Shown: positions 27,462 to 37,297, numbered from the stretch's first letter. The stretch is 64,000 bases of DNA from Ectobacillus sp. JY-23 (GCF_023022965.1 NZ_CP095462.1:1302001-1366000); one strand, 5' to 3'. Notes: generated from the letters alone by a model not told the origin. Numbers and translations: made by a program.

Positions 27462-28748
27462 TTAATCTCTTCTGTTTTTATATAAAGACACCTGATTCTT
27501 CCCTTTATGTTTCGCTTCCTGCAAAGCTGCTTTTGCACGCCCCATTAATATTTCTCGCGATATTCCATTTTTATACATTGCAACACCAAAACTCGCCGTT
27601 AAACGAGATATACCTGTAAACTTTTTCGTCTCAATAAAAAAACGTAACTGTTCTGCTCTTTGAAAAGCTTCACGTTCTGTCGTTGCAGGAAAAAGTAAAG
27701 CAAACGTATCTTCTTCTAGTCTTGCAAAGATATCTTTTGAATGTAACTGTGCAGTAATAAGTTCACCCAATTGTGCGAGGACAAGATCTCCACTGTCTTT
27801 ACCATACTTATCATTGATATCTTTTAATCCATCTAAGTCGAACAATACAAGCGAAAAAGCAGTACCGTTTAAAAAGCCTTTTTCCCATTCTTCCGCAAAC
27901 AAAACCTGAAATTTATAAGCGTTACAAGCTGTAGTCAGTACATCCATCGTTACCATTTTCTCTGCTTCAATCCCTTGTTTTTCAATAACAGTGATATCGT
28001 TAAAAATAAGAATGAAACGCGTACCATCCTCTGGTAAACCAGAAGCACGAAGCAGAAAAATATACTCTGTTCCCGAGGCACTTTTCATTTTTACTTTTCT
28101 GGGTTCTTCTAGACAATCTTCTATCCAATCCCATTTACTAACAGGACAATAGTACCCTCTTTCGTCTAAAAAATGATCCGCAACAACCTCATTGCTGTCT
28201 CGAAAGTCACTAATGTTGTCATAACCAAAAAATTGTAGAAAATTTTGGTTACAGTCAATTAGCTCATCATCTTCTACAAAAAGTAACATATCTTGTTGAA
28301 ATTCTAGTAAGGCACGTACGATGTCTTTTTGTGCCTCCAATTCTCTTTGTAGTGTTAGCTCATACAAGTTTTTTTGGATTGCGGCTAATAATTTTTCAGG
28401 TGTAACAGGCGGCATAATAAAATGGCGAATACCACTGTCAAACAAAGAAAATGAAGCTGCTGTACGCTCTCGCAAAATAGTAATAACCTTCGAGGGATTA
28501 CTTATTTTCTCGATAAATGCGTGTACTTGGTCATTTGAAACATCCAAAATAATAAGGTCCGGCTGTACTGCTTCATATAACATTTGACCATCATATATAT
28601 TATCAACAATGAATAAACAATTTGGTTGCAAATTCTTTGTCAACAGTGAAGCTTCTGTGTCCTGCCCAACAAATAAAACATTTGCTTTAAGATCGTGTAG
28701 TAGATTTTGAAAAATTGTATTGTTTAATAAAAAATGTAGAATTTTCAT
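27462..28748 (-). CDS. Response-regulator-like protein with PAS and degenerate GGDEF domains
   Basis: 428 residues from the ATG with GAGGG 11 bases upstream. Residues 1-120 look like a receiver (PDLIILDVS contains the Asp; K near FIMPPVTPEK), then a PAS-like sensor around 140-250 (QQDMLLFVEDDELIDCN, FIL-IFNDIT) and a C-terminal GGDEF domain (VLFDLDGLKDINDKYG, LTASFGVAMY). The signature GGDEF is replaced by LEEDT in RLEEDTFALLF, so cyclic-di-GMP synthesis is unlikely; a binding or degenerate role is more likely. It is monocistronic. Confidence 0.78.
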   Translation of the reverse strand: MKILHFLLNNTIFQNLLHDLKANVLFVGQDTEASLLTKNLQPNCLFIVDNIYDGQMLYEAVQPDLIILDVSNDQVHAFIEKISNPSKVITILRERTAASFSLFDSGIRHFIMPPVTPEKLLAAIQKNLYELTLQRELEAQKDIVRALLEFQQDMLLFVEDDELIDCNQNFLQFFGYDNISDFRDSNEVVADHFLDERGYYCPVSKWDWIEDCLEEPRKVKMKSASGTEYIFLLRASGLPEDGTRFILIFNDITVIEKQGIEAEKMVTMDVLTTACNAYKFQVLFAEEWEKGFLNGTAFSLVLFDLDGLKDINDKYGKDSGDLVLAQLGELITAQLHSKDIFARLEEDTFALLFPATTEREAFQRAEQLRFFIETKKFTGISRLTASFGVAMYKNGISREILMGRAKAALQEAKHKGKNQVSLYKNRRD

Positions 28749-28919
28749 TTCGCGTCTGTCCCTCACTTTACGCGTTCGGAACTTCCTATTGTTTTACCTA
28801 TGTATTGTATGAGCCTTTATACAGATAAGTTTGTGCAAATACCCCTTATTTTGTAAAAAGGGCTCACATCTCCTACTCTCCTGATATTTCGGACATACTA
28901 ACTAGCAAGAGCAAAAAGC

Positions 28920-28976
28920 TTGACACCCTACAGAATAATGTTGTATCTTATAATCCTTACTTACTAAATGTAAGTA
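28920..28976 (+). promoter_or_regulatory. Nitroreductase promoter with a YodB-like operator
   Basis: TATAAT is at 28949-28954. TACTAAATGTAAGTA (28962-28976), a dyad TACT...AGTA, overlaps the expected start point. From memory the B. subtilis YodB box is TACTATTTGTAAGTA, 13 of 15 identical. TTGACA at 28920-28925 is 23 bases from TATAAT, longer than ideal. Confidence 0.5.
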
Positions 28977-29006
28977 TTGGTAATAGAAGTTTACGGAGGC
29001 CAAAAA

Positions 29007-29621
29007 ATGACAACAAAAGATTTTTTTACTGTAATGAATGAGCGCACATCAACCCGCGCGTACAATCCTGAAAAAGCAATTTCAAAAGAAGAACTAAGCG
29101 AATTACTGCTTGCTGCAGGCAAAGCTCCATCCGCATGGAATTTGCAACATTGGAGATTTCTTGTATTTCAAGGCAAAGACATTCAAGAGAAATTGTATCC
29201 AATTGCATACAATCAACAACAAATCCGTGATGCAGCTGCTGTTATAGCAGTTTTAGGGGACCTAGAGGCTGAACAAAACGTAGATGAAGTATTTGGACCA
29301 TTAGTCGTACAAGGATTTATGACGGCGGAAGCAAAAGATAAGTTAGCAGCTAACGTGGCGGGCGCTTATAGCAATTCTCAATACGCTCGTGAAGCTGCTG
29401 TTTGTAATGCTTCTCTAGCTGCTATGCAATTTATGCTAGCTGCCAAAGCAAAAGGTTGGGACACTTGTCCAATTGGCGGTTATAATGCAGCCCAATTTAT
29501 TGAAACATTCCAAGTGCCTTCTCGCTATGTACCTGTGATGCTTATTACAATTGGTGAAGCAAGTGTACCAGGTCATCCATCTTCGCGTATGAAGCTCGAC
29601 CAAATTGCAGAATGGATGTAA
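29007..29621 (+). CDS. NAD(P)H nitroreductase family protein (YodC-like)
   Basis: 204 residues from the ATG with GGAGG. It is the FMN-binding nitroreductase fold: NERTSTRAYNPEKAIS at the N-terminus (the R-S-x-R-x-Y motif), APSAWNLQHWRF (FMN and substrate contact), and CPIGGYN in the C-terminal half. These enzymes reduce quinones and nitro compounds and are often induced by thiol-reactive electrophiles. The upstream YodB-like dyad fits such control. It is monocistronic. Confidence 0.85.
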   Translation: MTTKDFFTVMNERTSTRAYNPEKAISKEELSELLLAAGKAPSAWNLQHWRFLVFQGKDIQEKLYPIAYNQQQIRDAAAVIAVLGDLEAEQNVDEVFGPLVVQGFMTAEAKDKLAANVAGAYSNSQYAREAAVCNASLAAMQFMLAAKAKGWDTCPIGGYNAAQFIETFQVPSRYVPVMLITIGEASVPGHPSSRMKLDQIAEWM

Positions 29622-29681
29622 GAAAAACAAAATTAGATGCTTAGCTTCATAGAACTAGGATTCTGGAGGCGCAAGAATGAT

Positions 29682-29710
29682 AAAAAAACGTGCGAAATCG
29701 CACGTTTTTA
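29682..29710. terminator. Terminator at the end of the YgiC-like gene
   Basis: Arms ACGTGCG and CGCACGT with AAAT loop, A/T-runs both sides. It overlaps the stop at 29708 and can also end nitroreductase transcripts. Confidence 0.85.
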
Positions 29711-30931
29711 TTTTGGAATGCCAATTGGAAGATAGTAAGATAAATTATTTGTAATCTTTCCTCCAACGCGGCATCCAATTGCACTTGGTGCCCCTTGCAG
29801 CAAAAAGCTTCCAAACATTTTGTGTAGCTGTCTTCTTTCTCCGTTTACATCTACCTCTACTTTAGGTAATTCTATATACTGTTGATATATGAAACCATAG
29901 TCTGCGTAAGATTGCTGTGCGTCAGCCAGCTCTATTTTTCCCTTTTTGTTATATATTTCAACTGTATCACCTTCCCGACCAAACGTCGGCTTTTTAACAT
30001 AAGGCATCCCCTTCTCTAAGAAGAAGTCTGCTTCTAGATAGGTAGGTAGCATATATTCAGCAATCCACCTGTGCTCTTCCTCAGTAAAGAATGGATGTCT
30101 TTCCTCGTATAGCCCCCAGATTACAGCTTGCACAGCTTTATTTTGCAATAAAAAAGCTGATGGAGGATTAATCAGCTGCAATTTTTCAGCTAATACCAAT
30201 TGTAAAAGCATATGTCCAATTGGATTTCCTTCTGTATCTCGATCTAACAAAAGACTTTCTATCGGAAAGGTTTGTCTGTATAAAATGTCAATTTTTCTCC
30301 CCGACTCATCAAACAAACCTTCTCCCTCAATAATTTGCAACTCCTCTAGCGGCACAAAAGAAGATTTTCCTTGATATAATTTTTGCAAATATAAAGCCGT
30401 AAATCTATCTTCAACATTTTCTTGATGTGCTGTAAATACTACGTAGGGATCTGCGGTTCCTGCAGTTTGTATGCAGGTCGTAATCGCCGTATGTACCGCT
30501 TCTTTTAAACGAGCTTCTTCCCCATGGTTCACATCTTCATAATTAAAATACTTGCATACAAGTCTGTTAACATGAAATAATTCCTTAATGAAGGTGGGCG
30601 TGTCTGCATTTAACTCCATTACCTTATATGTTCCCTCATGCTCTACGAAATCAATACGTGCGATAACAGATTCAGGTAGGGAAACTGCCATTTTAATAAA
30701 AGCTAATGCTTCCTTTGGATATGACATAGTAATAAGTGTGGCATCATCTAAATTACGCAGTATGGTTGCTGTTTTAAAAAAGAGTTTTCCCACTCGCCAA
30801 GATGCCTCTGCAATCTTTTGCTTCTCTTTATCACTCATTAATAACACATCGAATAAGGCATATGCCTCTCCATATAAATCTGGCCAAAATTCATCTATTC
30901 GTTTATAAAACTCTATTCGCTTCGTTTTCAT
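29708..30931 (-). CDS. Glutathionylspermidine synthase-family protein (YgiC-like, ATP-grasp)
   Basis: 407 residues. The ATP-grasp features of the GspS/YgiC family are seen: VMELNADTPTFI, a nucleotide-binding KKPTFGREGDTVEI, and QQYIELP. In Enterobacteria YgiC is a peptide-ligase-like protein of unknown substrate; Bacillus does not make glutathionylspermidine, so the name reflects the fold only. It overlaps the YgiB-like lipoprotein gene by 4 bases (ATGA), so the two are coupled, as in the E. coli ygiB-ygiC pair. Confidence 0.82.
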   Translation of the reverse strand: MKTKRIEFYKRIDEFWPDLYGEAYALFDVLLMSDKEKQKIAEASWRVGKLFFKTATILRNLDDATLITMSYPKEALAFIKMAVSLPESVIARIDFVEHEGTYKVMELNADTPTFIKELFHVNRLVCKYFNYEDVNHGEEARLKEAVHTAITTCIQTAGTADPYVVFTAHQENVEDRFTALYLQKLYQGKSSFVPLEELQIIEGEGLFDESGRKIDILYRQTFPIESLLLDRDTEGNPIGHMLLQLVLAEKLQLINPPSAFLLQNKAVQAVIWGLYEERHPFFTEEEHRWIAEYMLPTYLEADFFLEKGMPYVKKPTFGREGDTVEIYNKKGKIELADAQQSYADYGFIYQQYIELPKVEVDVNGERRQLHKMFGSFLLQGAPSAIGCRVGGKITNNLSYYLPIGIPK

Positions 30932-31233
30932 GAACCACTCACCTTGGATGCACTTCCAAATCCTTTTTTAAAGGTATCACTTTGCACATATTTTTTGTAA
31001 TTAGCATCCTTTCTTAGGTCTGAACGAGTTGCATAACGATTGCCACTATAATAGTAATGTCTATAATAAACCGAACTACTATCATCACACTCCCATACTC
31101 CCTCATCATAATCAAATTCATAGTCACGGCATTGCGAGTCATTGGGCTTGGGAGGAAGTGTTGTATTATTACTACACCCCGTTACTCCAGCAATGGTCAT
31201 TACACTAAGTAATACCTTGTTTGTTTTTTGCAT
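30928..31233 (-). CDS. YgiB-like lipoprotein
   Basis: 101 residues with a lipobox GVTGC at about residue 20, so it is lipid-anchored. The body is acidic (DYEFDYDEGVWECDD), then RHYYYSGNRYATRSDLRKD, a motif reminiscent of E. coli YgiB (DUF1190). The C-terminus is basic. GAGGTG before the ATG. It lies directly upstream of, and overlaps, the YgiC-like gene. The match is by motif and context only. Confidence 0.75.
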   Translation of the reverse strand: MQKTNKVLLSVMTIAGVTGCSNNTTLPPKPNDSQCRDYEFDYDEGVWECDDSSSVYYRHYYYSGNRYATRSDLRKDANYKKYVQSDTFKKGFGSASKVSGS

Positions 31234-31311
31234 TAAAACACCTCTTTTTTACATCTCTTCTATTCTCTATGATATGATGAAAGAAAAAAAGAAGAAAGGA
31301 GAATTTTAAAA

Positions 31312-31770
31312 ATGGAGCTTACTTACTATATTTTTGAAAAGGAAACATATCAAGCTTTCTATACGTATAAAGAGGGAAATATTGATCCAAATGAAATATA
31401 TGCAAGACAATTATGTGATTACTTAGTACTAAATGGCGAACAATATCGCCTTCTCTCAAACGAGATGGAACCAGGTAAGGATATGCTTATTCTTGAAAAG
31501 CTCGGACCGGTCGTACCCCTTCCTGATGAACACTCCTATACTAACAAAGGTGTCCACATTGAATTTCGTGAGTATATCACCGAAGGTAATATGCCTCTAT
31601 TGTATACATTGGAATTGAATCCTTACGGGCGTACGCATTGGGAAGCTTTGCGCTATCTACTAAAAGACTATGTATTTATTCCAACCATTGGGCTCCGAAA
31701 GCGGGATAGTGCAGAGATTGACGAAGACCGAAGTTGTTATGTAATCTATGTTACTACTGATACATATTGA
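31312..31770 (+). CDS. Conserved hypothetical protein, 152 residues
   Basis: A soluble alpha/beta protein with a charged N-terminus (MELTYYIFEKETYQAFYTYK) and a C-terminal region of beta-strands ending in YVIYVTTDTY. AAAGGAG is 9 bases before the ATG. It is divergent from the YgiB-like gene. No family recognised. Confidence 0.7.
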   Translation: MELTYYIFEKETYQAFYTYKEGNIDPNEIYARQLCDYLVLNGEQYRLLSNEMEPGKDMLILEKLGPVVPLPDEHSYTNKGVHIEFREYITEGNMPLLYTLELNPYGRTHWEALRYLLKDYVFIPTIGLRKRDSAEIDEDRSCYVIYVTTDTY

Positions 31771-31830
31771 TGTATTTTTCATTACAAATGTGCTACAATG
31801 ATAACAAACATCATTTGTGGGGGAATTACT

Positions 31831-32049
31831 TTGAAGATTCACGGAAGCTTCATGGCGGTCCTTAGTTATCTTGTAACCGTTTTGTTGTTCTTTCTTTTCG
31901 GCGATGCCTTCAACATTACCGTTCTACAATTTGCCAAAGAGTCCAATCCGCAAAAAGGATGGCTTGAATATATCTCTCAATCTTCGTTTCCCTTTCTGTT
32001 AGCACTTCCAGTATATATACTCGTTCGTCATAAAACAAAACAAGTATAA
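31831..32049 (+). CDS. Small membrane protein, 72 residues
   Basis: TTG start with GGGGGAATTAC upstream; an ATG at 31798 lies further up without a ribosome site. Two hydrophobic segments (residues 7-26 and 46-63) flank a polar loop with WLEYISQSS; the C-terminus is basic (RHKTKQV). No family recognised. Confidence 0.65.
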   Translation: MKIHGSFMAVLSYLVTVLLFFLFGDAFNITVLQFAKESNPQKGWLEYISQSSFPFLLALPVYILVRHKTKQV

Positions 32050-32085
32050 AAAATAACGAGGTTTGTATAAACCTCGTTATTTTTT
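32048..32085 (+). terminator. Strong terminator
   Basis: 17-bp perfect stem (arms beginning AAAAAATAACGAGG and ending CCTCGTTATTTTTT) with a GTAT loop. Confidence 0.9.
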
Positions 32086-32147
32086 ATACTTAAAATCTTC
32101 AACTAAAAACCATTCCTCCATATGCTATTGCAAAGGAGGGAATTCCA

Positions 32148-32381
32148 GTGTTTTGGTCATATCGAGAAGAAATGAGAAATAACACGGAAAGTGCACTACT
32201 ACAAAATGTAGCATCAGGAACATATATTGCACAATTACTAATCCGAAATACACATGCTGTTTACAAAAATATTGTATTTGAAGGATACGCAAATCACATT
32301 GCTTTGTTCTCCGGGGGCAATATCCCGGCATCCGGTATATTGCGTGTCCATCCAGACGATATTATTGCCATCGTCATATAA
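32148..32381 (+). CDS. Unknown protein, 77 residues
   Basis: GTG start 7 bases after AAAGGAGGG. The N-terminus is charged (FWSYREEMRNNTES), and the rest is a compact beta-rich sequence (GTYIAQLLIRNTHAVYKNIVFEG) with a hydrophobic C-terminus IIAIVI. No signal peptide. The stop lies 2 bases from the convergent ArsR gene. Not recognised. Confidence 0.65.
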   Translation: MFWSYREEMRNNTESALLQNVASGTYIAQLLIRNTHAVYKNIVFEGYANHIALFSGGNIPASGILRVHPDDIIAIVI

Positions 32382-32382
32382 A

Positions 32383-32685
32383 CTACATGCAAGTTTCTTC
32401 CACCGTTTGAATCAGTTCTTTTAGCATGGCAACAGACGTTTCAATTGAAAGTGAATAGTATCGTTGTGTTCCTTTTTGCTGAATTGTTACCAACTCATTT
32501 GTCCGTAATATCTTTAAATGATGTGAAATTGCAGGTCTTGATAAAGAAGAGAACTCTGTAATCTCATTAACTGTGAGTGCCTCATTTTCAGCCAACAACA
32601 AAATAATATCTTGCCTTGCTGGGTCACTCAATGCTTGGAACAATGGTATACAGGCTCGAAATGTATCAATAGCTTTTTGTCCCAT
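32383..32685 (-). CDS. ArsR-family transcription regulator
   Basis: 100 residues from an ATG with AAAGG upstream (an ATG three codons earlier overlaps that site). It is a winged helix with the ArsR helix-turn-helix: LFQALSDPARQDIILLLAE, LTVNEITEFSSLSRPAISHHLKIL and a wing LVTIQQKGTQRYYSLS. It has no CxC metal-binding motif in the alpha-3 helix, so metal sensing is not evident; it is more like the SdpR-type members. No target is next to it. Confidence 0.85.
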   Translation of the reverse strand: MGQKAIDTFRACIPLFQALSDPARQDIILLLAENEALTVNEITEFSSLSRPAISHHLKILRTNELVTIQQKGTQRYYSLSIETSVAMLKELIQTVEETCM

Positions 32686-32786
32686 AGCAACCATCCTTTC
32701 ATTCGCTTAAACCTATGAACGAATCATATAAAAATTTATAAGCTATGTCAACTGTCGCAACTGAAAAATTGCTTTTCTGATGAAAA

Positions 32787-32902
32787 GGCTCTGTTAAAGT
32801 TTGTTGTTGATCTCCGTTACGGGGATTCGCTTTCCGCGGGCAGTCAAGGAGTCTCACTCCAATCAACAAGTGTCAATTAACAGTATTAGGCTTTAGCACA
32901 GA
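32787..32902 (-). mobile_element. MITE-like element, copy C, shortened
   Basis: Starts GGCTCTGTTAAAG and reads, inverted, like copies A and B, but the middle is deleted between two GAG[AG]CTCC segments. The far end is diverged (GCACAGAC). No clear target duplication remains. It lies 4 bases from the ptsI terminator. Confidence 0.7.
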
Positions 32903-32905
32903 CAA

Positions 32906-32939
32906 TAAAAAAAGAGCCAGCATAGCGGCTCTTTTTTTA
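32906..32939 (-). terminator. Terminator of ptsHI
   Basis: AAAGAGCC and GGCTCTTT arms with flanking T/A runs. Confidence 0.85.
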
Positions 32940-32941
32940 TA

Positions 32942-34651
32942 TTAGATGGATTTAACCAGTTCTACCACTTCTTCTGCAGTAGACATATTTAAAGCTTTGT
33001 TCGCAAGCTCTTGCATTTCTGCTTTAGACAACTTACGAATTTGTGTTCTTGCAGGCAAAATAGACGTTGCGCTCATGCTGAATTCATCTAATCCCAATCC
33101 GATTAGAAGCGGAATAGCTAATGCATCTCCTGCCATTTCCCCGCACATTCCAGCCCATTTTCCTTCTTTATGTGCTGCATCAATTACCATTTTAACAAGG
33201 CGTAGAATTGCCGGATTATATGGTTGATACAGATAAGACACGCGCTCGTTCATACGATCTGCTGCCATTGTGTACTGGATTAAGTCATTTGTTCCAATAG
33301 AGAAGAAATCAACTTCCTTCGCAAATTGATCTGCAAGCACTGCAGAAGATGGAATTTCTACCATCATACCTACCTCAATGCTATCAGATACACTTGTACC
33401 ACCTGCAACAAGCTTGTCTTTCTCCTCAACTAGGATAGCCTTTGCTTGACGAAATTCATCAAGTGTTGCAATCATTGGAAACATAATCTTTAAATTTCCA
33501 TATACACTTGCACGAAGCAATGCACGAAGCTGTGTGCGGAAAATTTCTTGTTCCTCAAGGCATAAACGAATTGCTCGATAACCAAGGAATGGGTTCATTT
33601 CCTTTGGTAAATGTAAGTATGGCAACTCTTTATCTCCGCCAATATCAAGCGTACGTACAACGACCGGCTTACCATTCATGCTTTCAAGCACAGTTTTATA
33701 AGCATCAAATTGTTCTTCTTCTGTTGGCAGGTTGTCTCTTCCCATATACAAGAACTCTGTACGGTACAAGCCAACACCTTCTCCGCCGTTATCGATAACA
33801 CCTTTTACATCTTTAGGTGTACCAATATTGGCTACAAGCTCAACATGCGTACCATCACTTGTTACTGTTGGTTCATTTTTCAATTTCGCCCATTCCGCTT
33901 TTTGTTCTTCAAATTTTGCTTTCTTTTCTTCGTAAGCTCGAAGAACATCAGCAGAAGGATTCACAATAACATCGCCGTCTAAGCCATCGACAATGACAAT
34001 ATCACCGTTTTGAATTTGTTCCATAACAACCTTTGTACCCACAACTGCTGGAATCTCCATAGAACGCGCCATAATTGCGGAGTGAGACGTACGACCACCA
34101 ATATCCGTTGTAAATCCTTTTGCGTATTTACGATTTAACTGTGCAGTATCCGACGGCGTTAAATCTTCAGCAATGATAACAACTTCTTCAGTAATTGTGC
34201 TTGGATTAGAGAAATTTACTCCCAACAAATGTGCAAGAACACGTTTCGTTACGTCACGAATATCAGCTGCACGCTCTTTCATATATTCACTGTCCATGTT
34301 TTCAAACAAGTTCACAAACATGGTAGCAACTTCATTCATAGCATATTCAGCGTTTACTTTCTCACCCGTAATTTTATCTTTTACAGGGTTTACAAGCTCT
34401 GGATCGTTTAATACCAGCAGATGCGCTTCAAAAATAGCTGCTTTGTCTGCTCCTAGTTCAGCAAAAGCAAGATCTTTAATCGCAGCCAACTCGTTTTTAG
34501 ATACAGCAAGTGCCTCGTCTAAGCGGCCCGTTTCTGCAGCTGTATCCTCAACAATTTTCTTTTCAATAATTAATTCAGGATTTTCGAGGCGGAATGCTTT
34601 CGCAATTGCAATCCCACTTGACGCGGCAATTCCCTTGATATTACGAGACAT
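32942..34651 (-). CDS. ptsI: PTS enzyme I
   Basis: 569 residues. Phosphoenolpyruvate-protein phosphotransferase: phosphohistidine motif [18 protein letters not shown]-binding region LYRTEFLYM and GGDKELPYL, and the C-terminal signature [19 protein letters not shown]. It transfers phosphate from PEP to HPr. Its ATG overlaps the ptsH stop by one base (TAATG), so translation is coupled to HPr. Confidence 0.98.
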   Translation of the reverse strand: MSRNIKGIAASSGIAIAKAFRLENPELIIEKKIVEDTAAETGRLDEALAVSKNELAAIKDLAFAELGADKAAIFEAHLLVLNDPELVNPVKDKITGEKVNAEYAMNEVATMFVNLFENMDSEYMKERAADIRDVTKRVLAHLLGVNFSNPSTITEEVVIIAEDLTPSDTAQLNRKYAKGFTTDIGGRTSHSAIMARSMEIPAVVGTKVVMEQIQNGDIVIVDGLDGDVIVNPSADVLRAYEEKKAKFEEQKAEWAKLKNEPTVTSDGTHVELVANIGTPKDVKGVIDNGGEGVGLYRTEFLYMGRDNLPTEEEQFDAYKTVLESMNGKPVVVRTLDIGGDKELPYLHLPKEMNPFLGYRAIRLCLEEQEIFRTQLRALLRASVYGNLKIMFPMIATLDEFRQAKAILVEEKDKLVAGGTSVSDSIEVGMMVEIPSSAVLADQFAKEVDFFSIGTNDLIQYTMAADRMNERVSYLYQPYNPAILRLVKMVIDAAHKEGKWAGMCGEMAGDALAIPLLIGLGLDEFSMSATSILPARTQIRKLSKAEMQELANKALNMSTAEEVVELVKSI

Positions 34652-34914
34652 TACGCTCCCAAACCTTCATTCTTCATTGTTTCTTCAATCGCTGCTAGTG
34701 CTTGAGCCGCATCGTCACCATTTGCAGTAATTTTAATTTCAGCGCCTTGTTGAATACCAAGAGACATTACACCCATGATAGACTTTAGGTTTACTGTTTT
34801 TCCAACATACTCCAAGTTGATATCTGAGTTGAATTTGCTTGCAGTATTAACAAGAAGTGTCGCAGGACGCGCGTGAATACCGGATTCGCTAGTTACTTTA
34901 AAGATTTTTTCCAT
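34651..34914 (-). CDS. ptsH: PTS phosphocarrier HPr
   Basis: 87 residues, one residue shorter at the start than B. subtilis HPr. His14 in [12 protein letters not shown] is the phosphoryl-transfer site (His15 in standard numbering), and Ser45 in NLKSIMG is the regulatory HprK target (Ser46). It carries phosphate from enzyme I to sugar permeases and, as HPr-Ser-P, acts with CcpA. A separate ribosome site (AAAGGAG) lies before the ATG. Confidence 0.98.
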   Translation of the reverse strand: MEKIFKVTSESGIHARPATLLVNTASKFNSDINLEYVGKTVNLKSIMGVMSLGIQQGAEIKITANGDDAAQALAAIEETMKNEGLGA

Positions 34915-34972
34915 GATTAATAATCTCCTTTGTGTTTCGGTTGTATAGACAATATGTCTTATTTACATTTTA

Positions 34973-35012
34973 TATAATAGGTGATACAGGGTCAACCATA
35001 TCACCTATTATA
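34973..35012 (-). terminator. 14-bp hairpin between ptsG and ptsH
   Basis: Perfect 14-bp arms TATAATAGGTGATA and TATCACCTATTATA with a 12-base loop and no T-run. It may be a weak terminator or RNA processing site letting ptsHI be controlled partly apart from ptsG. Confidence 0.6.
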
Positions 35013-35035
35013 AAGTATGAACTTTTTTCGTCAAA

Positions 35036-37087
35036 TTACTTAATCGTAATAACGCCTTTTTGACCTTTTGTTGCAGTACCTTCTGTAACCACAACTTCTT
35101 GCCCATCTTTTAAATTTGTAAAGACAATTGGTGTAATAATAGATGGCGCGTTATTTTTTACAAAGTCTAAATCTACCTTCAGAAGAGGTTGACCTTGGGT
35201 TACTTTATCGCCTTGTGCAACCAAGCTTTCAAAACCTTCTCCCCCAAGTTTTACAGTATCAATACCAAAATGAATTAGAATTTCTTTTCCACCTTCAGAT
35301 TGAATACCGATAGCATGTTTTGTTGGGAAGATATTTACAATCTCACCGTTTACAGGTGATACAACAGTACCCTCGCTTGGTTCAATGGCAAATCCATCGC
35401 CCATCATTTTTCCTGAGAATACTTGGTCAGGAACTGCTGTAATCGGTAAGATTTTACCATCGATCGGAATTGCAATTTCTTCAGCTGCTGCTGTTACAAC
35501 AGGAGTCGTCTTTACTTCAGGCGCTGCTGTAACTTGCGGCGTGCGACCTTTCATAATATCATGAATTTGAGATTTTAGCGTATCCGATTTAGGACCGAAA
35601 ATTGCTTGAATGTTATTACCAACCTCTAGTACACCCGCTGCCCCTAACTCTTTTAGACGATTTTTATTCACTTCTTTTTGGTCTTTTACTTGTACACGTA
35701 GACGTGTAATACAAGCATCTAATGAAGCAATGTTTTCTTTACCACCAAGTGCTACAAGAACTTCACGAGGAAGCTCTCCTGCTTCAACAGCCACTTCATC
35801 GTCATTATCAGCAACGATTTCACGACCAGGTGTTTTTAAGTTCCATTTGCGGATGACAAAACGGAATCCGAAGTAATAAATTACAGCAAATACGAGACCA
35901 ACTACCGGTACCCACCACCAAGCTGTACGGTTTTGAAGTACACCGAACAGTAAGAAGTCGATTAGACCACCAGAGAACGTCATACCAATTTTAACACCTA
36001 AAATGTGCATTACCATAAATGAAAGACCTGCGAACACTGCGTGAATCGCAAACAATACAGGAGCAACAAACAAGAATGAAAACTCGATTGGCTCTGTGAT
36101 ACCTGTTAAGAAAGAAGTCAATGCTGCAGAACCTAAAATACCAGCAGCTAATTTTTTATTTTCAGGACGTGCTTCATGATACATTGCTAAAGCTGCTGCT
36201 GGTAAACCGAACATCATGAACGGGAATTTACCAGTCATAAATGTACCGGCAGTCAAATCAACACCATCTTTAAGCTGTGCAAAGAAGATTTTTTGGTCAC
36301 CACGAATAATTTCGCCTGCAGAGTCTGTGTAAGAACCAAATTCAAACCAAAACGGTGCGTAGAAAATGTGATGTAGACCAAATGGAATAAGGGAACGTTC
36401 GATTAGACCAAACACAAACGCCGCTAATGTTTTATTTGTATCAATCATGCTGTGAGAAAATGCGTTTAAACCGCTTTGAATTGGCGGCCAAACCACAATC
36501 ATGATTAAACCTAGAATTAAAGCAAATGTTGCTGTTGCAATTGGAACGAAACGTTTGCCAGCAAAGAAGCCTAGGTATGATGGCAACTCAATATTAAAGT
36601 ATTTGTTATAGCAATAAGCAGCAAGAATACCGACAATAATACCGCCGAATACACCGGTTTGCAGTGTAGGGATACCTAGAACATAACCATAAGCAGGATC
36701 CGTAAACCCAACTTTAACTGGCGTATCTGCATTAATTACTGATACCTTACTTGCAACGTCCAGCGCCACGCTCATTGTTTTGTTCATGATTAGGAAGCCG
36801 ACAATAGCAGCCAAACCTGCTACACCTTCTCCACCCGCTAGACCTACCGCAACACCAACTGCAAATAACAATGCAAGGTTTGCGAAAATAATGTCACCGG
36901 ATTGCTCCATAACTTTTGCGACCATTACAAACCAATCTGCTTTTAGTGCAGGAATACGGCTTGTTAAAGTCTCGTTTTGGAATGCATTACCAAAACCAAG
37001 TAAAATACCCGCTGCCGGTAGAATTGCAACCGGTAGCATAAGGGCTTTACCGACTTTTTGAAGAACACCAAACAGTTTTTTAAACAT
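35036..37087 (-). CDS. ptsG: PTS glucose-specific EIICBA component
   Basis: 683 residues with domain order C-B-A. Membrane EIIC (residues about 1-400, from [20 protein letters not shown], with many helices and [15 protein letters not shown]), EIIB with the phospho-Cys459 in SLDACITRL, and EIIA with His606 in [14 protein letters not shown]. It imports and phosphorylates glucose using HPr. The long leader contains a GlcT RAT and a terminator, so expression is glucose-inducible. GGGAGG is the ribosome site. Confidence 0.97.
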   Translation of the reverse strand: MFKKLFGVLQKVGKALMLPVAILPAAGILLGFGNAFQNETLTSRIPALKADWFVMVAKVMEQSGDIIFANLALLFAVGVAVGLAGGEGVAGLAAIVGFLIMNKTMSVALDVASKVSVINADTPVKVGFTDPAYGYVLGIPTLQTGVFGGIIVGILAAYCYNKYFNIELPSYLGFFAGKRFVPIATATFALILGLIMIVVWPPIQSGLNAFSHSMIDTNKTLAAFVFGLIERSLIPFGLHHIFYAPFWFEFGSYTDSAGEIIRGDQKIFFAQLKDGVDLTAGTFMTGKFPFMMFGLPAAALAMYHEARPENKKLAAGILGSAALTSFLTGITEPIEFSFLFVAPVLFAIHAVFAGLSFMVMHILGVKIGMTFSGGLIDFLLFGVLQNRTAWWWVPVVGLVFAVIYYFGFRFVIRKWNLKTPGREIVADNDDEVAVEAGELPREVLVALGGKENIASLDACITRLRVQVKDQKEVNKNRLKELGAAGVLEVGNNIQAIFGPKSDTLKSQIHDIMKGRTPQVTAAPEVKTTPVVTAAAEEIAIPIDGKILPITAVPDQVFSGKMMGDGFAIEPSEGTVVSPVNGEIVNIFPTKHAIGIQSEGGKEILIHFGIDTVKLGGEGFESLVAQGDKVTQGQPLLKVDLDFVKNNAPSIITPIVFTNLKDGQEVVVTEGTATKGQKGVITIK

Positions 37088-37135
37088 TTGGACTCTTCCT
37101 CCCTTTTCTTAATTAATATTTTTTCCGACAAACAT

Positions 37136-37243
37136 AAAAAGGCATGAGGAAAAAAGGTAGGATATAGCTTTCAACGGTATTATGCCCCTTTGATGAGCTA
37201 ACATTCCTTCCCTTCTTCACTCATGCCTGATCGAATCAGTAAC
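37136..37243 (-). promoter_or_regulatory. GlcT antiterminator (RAT) target and overlapping leader terminator of ptsG
   Basis: The minus strand contains GTTACTGATTCGATCAGGCA (37224-37243), matching my memory of the B. subtilis ptsG RAT. Its 3' part, GGCATGAG, is the left arm of a large terminator whose right arm CTCATGCC (37141-37148) is followed by T5. Binding of GlcT to RAT would block the terminator. Confidence 0.85.
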
Positions 37244-37297
37244 ACGTGTCGAACGAGTATAAAAATAAATGCAGTATTCAACTACCATGACTAACTC

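Noticed and set aside
29677-29754. 25-codon frame with GGAGG before ATG between the nitroreductase and the YgiC-like gene
   Set aside because: It runs through a terminator and the antisense end of a real gene; more likely chance.
34173-34730. 185-residue open frame opposite ptsI and ptsH
   Set aside because: Shadow of real genes on the other strand; no ribosome site, odd Ser/Phe-rich composition.
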